This document shows, piece after piece, positions 61,255 to 64,000 of a stretch of DNA of 64,000 nt (the first letter of the stretch is position 1; each line of letters starts with the position of its first letter). The DNA comes from Symbiodinium natans. Its lineage: Eukaryota > Sar > Dinophyceae > Suessiales > Symbiodiniaceae. The stretch covers positions 189,176 through 253,175 of the forward strand of contig CAJNDS010002807.1 in NCBI GenBank assembly GCA_905221605.1. Direction: 5' to 3'. Position numbers and translations under genes: made by a program. The notes under the pieces were generated by a model. It was not told the origin of the DNA. It did not search any database and saw only the letters and a program-made list of their open reading frames with translations.

Positions 61255-62869
61255 CTTTGATCTGGCAAATTTGGTGCTCGGTCCACAAGACCTCCCTTTC
61301 ATCCACCAGGCATTTCCGCCGTCGATCGCCGAGCTTATCCCGCCGGTGCCGAAATGGTACGCCCCCTTTTTGAAGTTAGCGGCTTGCTCCGTTGTGTGTT
61401 CATGGCCCTGGCCTGTTAACTGCTAACTTAGGGTTTAGGGTTTAGGGTTTTAGGGTTTAGGGTTTAAGGTTTAGGGTTTAGGGTTTGGGAGGAAGGTGCC
61501 GGAGAACTGTAGTGTTTCTGCATGCTGGCTATGACTGTGCCTCAGCATGACGACCGCAGATCCAACCTCGAGCTTTCAGCCATCAACTCTTTTTTTCCAA
61601 AATCCGCTTCGCGCAAGTACCCTACGTCATGGTGTCAATTTCCCTTCCGAGTTCGGTGCTATTGGGCAGTGCACCCATACCATATCCACGAGCCGTTTTG
61701 GGGCGTGACGAGCCTGCGCATCACTTCCACACAGGACTCCCGCTCAGCAAGCAATCTTTGGGAAAGCCCGGTTGCCATGTAGGGTTTAGGGAAAGTTTAG
61801 GGTTGAGGGTTGAGGGTTTAGGTGTTTCTTGCTCTGACGGGTATTGAACTGACCATGCAGCAGGGTCAGGAGTCATGACTTGCAACATGGAGTGTATGTC
61901 CAGGGCTGAAGAATTCCAACAAGTGTGTGTTTCTTCTAATACGAGATGACAACCGAAACGAAGAGCGAAAGAAACACAAGCACGCATGGGCTTTCGTGCG
62001 TTGGTGAATGAATGAGTGTGTAACTTCGATTCCCAAAAGGAGGTAGCTGAAGCTTGTTGCTGCAAGTCTGTTTTGTCAAAGGGTTTAGGGTTCTGTCCCA
62101 TCAGAGTCGGGCTCCTGGACGGATGATCCATGTGTACCCTGCGGACTTTTTTCGAAGACTCCAAGGGTGTCGCAATTATCGACTGGGTACGTCTGTGTTC
62201 CTGGTCGGACCCTCTATAACTCGCGTTGAGTTGGTAGCCCAGTGGCATCCTTTTTTTTTGGTTCTGGGTTCCCTTATAAGGTAACCAACCAAAAAAAGGG
62301 TGCCCTTATTATAGTCTGGTTACTGGGCTACTAAGTTGATCATTCCGTGAATCACTTCCCCACCCTGCAGGTTGGCTTCCTAAGCCAGCTCATAATCTGC
62401 TGGTTTAGGGGTTAGGGTTTAGGGTTCAGGGTTTGGGGTTCAACCCTTCTGCATGGAGTGCAGATCTGCTTGGGCACTTAAAGTACCGAATTTGCCCCAG
62501 CATGTAGACTTCATGCCAGAGCACACCGTGAGCGTTCGCCAAACTATTGATGATGTTGAGTCCGGACACAGTCGAGACCTTGTTCAGCATCTGAAATGGT
62601 GTCGCACAGTCAGAACCTTTACACTGAAAGTCGCATGTCGGTGGAGCAACATATGTTGGTAAGTCGAGACTCTGAAGCGCGGGGCAGTGGAGCAACCCGG
62701 AATTCCTGTTTAGGGTTTATGTTCGCCGCCCCCTGCCAAATTCGCAGGAACCAGGAGCTTCGTTGCCTGCGGCGTCTCGGGTGGATTTTGCGCAGTGACG
62801 CGGCGCAAGCAAGGTGGGAAATGCATCCGCAGTGCGCAGAGTCCCGCCGCAGAAGCACCAGGGAATACC
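61255..62869. other. Unique stretch upstream of the exonuclease-fold exon
   Basis: TTTAGGG units lie at 61427-61490 and, degenerate, near 61785-61825 and 62402-62440. A palindrome with GTAGCCCAG / CTGGGCTAC ends lies at 62227-62334. At 62745-62869 a + frame (ELRCLRRLGWILRSDAAQAR) could be an upstream exon of the next gene. Otherwise no gene is recognised. Confidence 0.4.
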
Positions 62870-64000
62870 ATGTACCTGTGTGGAATTGCTGAGCTGGGAT
62901 CTCGTGCAGACTATATAGAGAAGCATGTGCACAGATCACTGCACTCAGAAGTGTACAACTTGTCTGACGTGGAGTTGCACAGCCTTGGGACACATACATT
63001 CGCCACGCAAAGGGAGCTTCTGGACAGCTTCCAAGGCTCGGAGTGCTTCGGAACACGCAGCTTTTCAATGCCTCGGAAGAGTTTCTTGCAGCAGAAAATC
63101 CACGAAAGCCTGCGGAAGTCGGTGGGCACCCTATCCGACCAAGAGCTCTTGCAACTCAGCAAGTTCAAAGGCAACCAGCAGGAGGAAGAAGTGGTGCATA
63201 TGGACGCCGGTCCTGCGCTAGCACTTGGGCGGGCGAGGCTAGCCCGCAGCCTGTATGTCGAGAAGTTCATACACAGCGACATACAAGATCAGCTGTCACC
63301 GTTGAGTGATGGAGCCCTATGTGTGCTCGGAAACCGAGCACGACAGGATCAGGCTGAGTTCCTCGAGCAAATTCTGAAGGCTGACGCTTTCCTGCCGGTT
63401 TCCCGGTCTCTTTGGCTCTCCAGGGTCAGTAAGAATCAGGAGCTCAGGCCGAAGATGAAAGTGCTCGGGCAACTCTGCGACTATGAGGTTTTTCACCTGG
63501 GCCGAGGGAAGAAGGGCATTGAGAAATACCAAGCGCGGCTGCAGGCTATGGAGGAGGAGCAGGAGGAGGAGTTGACTGCGAAAGGAAGCGTAGCCGAATC
63601 CAAGGCAGCTGGAGATGAACCCAAGTCTTCCTCCATCTTGACAGGCGTTCTCGAAGCCCTTGAGGACGACGAGCTTGAGCCTGTGTTTGTCATCGCAGCA
63701 CCCGAAGAAGCTGAGCAAAGGCTGACCATGGACTGGGCGAAGTCCCTTCATCAGAACGTCGTGGGAGTTGCGGCATCTGGGTGCCTCGTGCGCCATGGGC
63801 GCCTTGAGCACATTGCCATTTGTGCAGAGAAAGAGGAGCCCGTGGTGGTAGACATCAAAGGGCTTTCGCAGCACTGCTCGGAAGAGCGTCTCTTCGGGGA
63901 GCTGTTGCAGCCGCTGAAGGAGGTGTTGGAGAGCCCGCAGGTTGTGAAGGTTTGCCACGACTGCCGCCCGGTGGCTGACCTCCTTGCTGATACATATGAC
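62870..64000 (+). CDS. EXD1-like 3'-5' exonuclease-fold protein, N-terminal part, runs off the window
   Basis: 377 codons are open from ATG 62870 to the window end. The frame is also open back to 62714, so this may be an internal exon entered at an AG near 62744 or 62860. Residues 1-250 form a helical, charged N-terminal region of unknown family. Residues 215-235 are Glu-rich. From residue 296 the sequence NVVGVAASGCLVRHGRLEHI matches the first strands of the DEDD exonuclease fold, and residues 357-372 (QVVKVCHDCRPVADLL) match the HDCR motif of the EXD1/Egalitarian group. Motif I, normally D-x-E, is A301-A-S303 here, so the catalytic acids are missing. In animals EXD1 is an inactive RNA adaptor of the PIWI pathway; a similar role here is inference only. 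A 213-codon frame on the opposite strand is a shadow. Confidence 0.75.
   Translation, partial: MYLCGIAELGSRADYIEKHVHRSLHSEVYNLSDVELHSLGTHTFATQRELLDSFQGSECFGTRSFSMPRKSFLQQKIHESLRKSVGTLSDQELLQLSKFKGNQQEEEVVHMDAGPALALGRARLARSLYVEKFIHSDIQDQLSPLSDGALCVLGNRARQDQAEFLEQILKADAFLPVSRSLWLSRVSKNQELRPKMKVLGQLCDYEVFHLGRGKKGIEKYQARLQAMEEEQEEELTAKGSVAESKAAGDEPKSSSILTGVLEALEDDELEPVFVIAAPEEAEQRLTMDWAKSLHQNVVGVAASGCLVRHGRLEHIAICAEKEEPVVVDIKGLSQHCSEERLFGELLQPLKEVLESPQVVKVCHDCRPVADLLADTYD

Noticed and set aside
63317-63958. 213-codon frame on the - strand
   Set aside because: It is antisense to the EXD1-like exon, which has recognisable motifs and stays open over 1.1 kb.

Overview
The window looks like nuclear DNA of a complex eukaryotic alga, most likely a dinoflagellate. 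This is an inference from four things. Plant-type telomeric heptamers (TTTAGGG / CCCTAAA) occur in dozens of internal arrays. Short, GC-rich, exon-like pieces lie almost all on the + strand. EF-hand, IQ and coiled-coil exon fragments resemble dinoflagellate gene families. An 11-nt match to the 3' end of the dinoflagellate spliced leader sits directly before an ATG. No rRNA, tRNA, CRISPR or bacterial-type operon is visible.

Layout. 0.1-1.9 kb: the 3' end of a small + strand gene. Its two exons join in phase across an intron full of palindromic elements and telomeric arrays. 2.5-2.8 kb: a fold-back palindrome. 3.3-7.4 kb: a 625-bp tandem satellite that contains pieces of an IQ-motif gene; related single-copy exons follow at 7.5-8.4 kb. 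8.4-14.6 kb: a mosaic of telomeric arrays, short exon-like cassettes, MITE-like palindromes and a (AGT)n microsatellite. 14.6-23.3 kb: a complete, apparently young LTR retrotransposon on the - strand. Its two 293-bp LTRs are identical, and it has a 5-bp target duplication, a primer-binding site and a polypurine tract. It carries no visible pol, only large RNA-binding proteins with WW, S1-like, MLLE/PABC, SAM-like and six CCCH zinc-finger units. 23.3-62.8 kb: the mosaic resumes, with exon-like cassettes of EF-hand (32-33.6 kb), coiled-coil (37-45 kb) and unknown proteins. 62.9-64 kb: the largest host coding exon, an EXD1-like 3'-5' exonuclease-fold protein that runs off the window.

The most interesting architecture is that many ~30-110-bp cassettes with an open + strand frame, an AG before and a GT after, have a CCCTAAA array on the left and a TTTAGGG array on the right. 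Read as introns, the gaps between them would begin with TTTAGGG and end with CCCTAAA, so their two ends would be complementary. Telomeric arrays are also found inside one family of palindromic MITEs at the same internal position, in head-to-head fusions, and as the insertion site of the retrotransposon. All exon calls outside the long ORFs are by eye and carry modest confidence.
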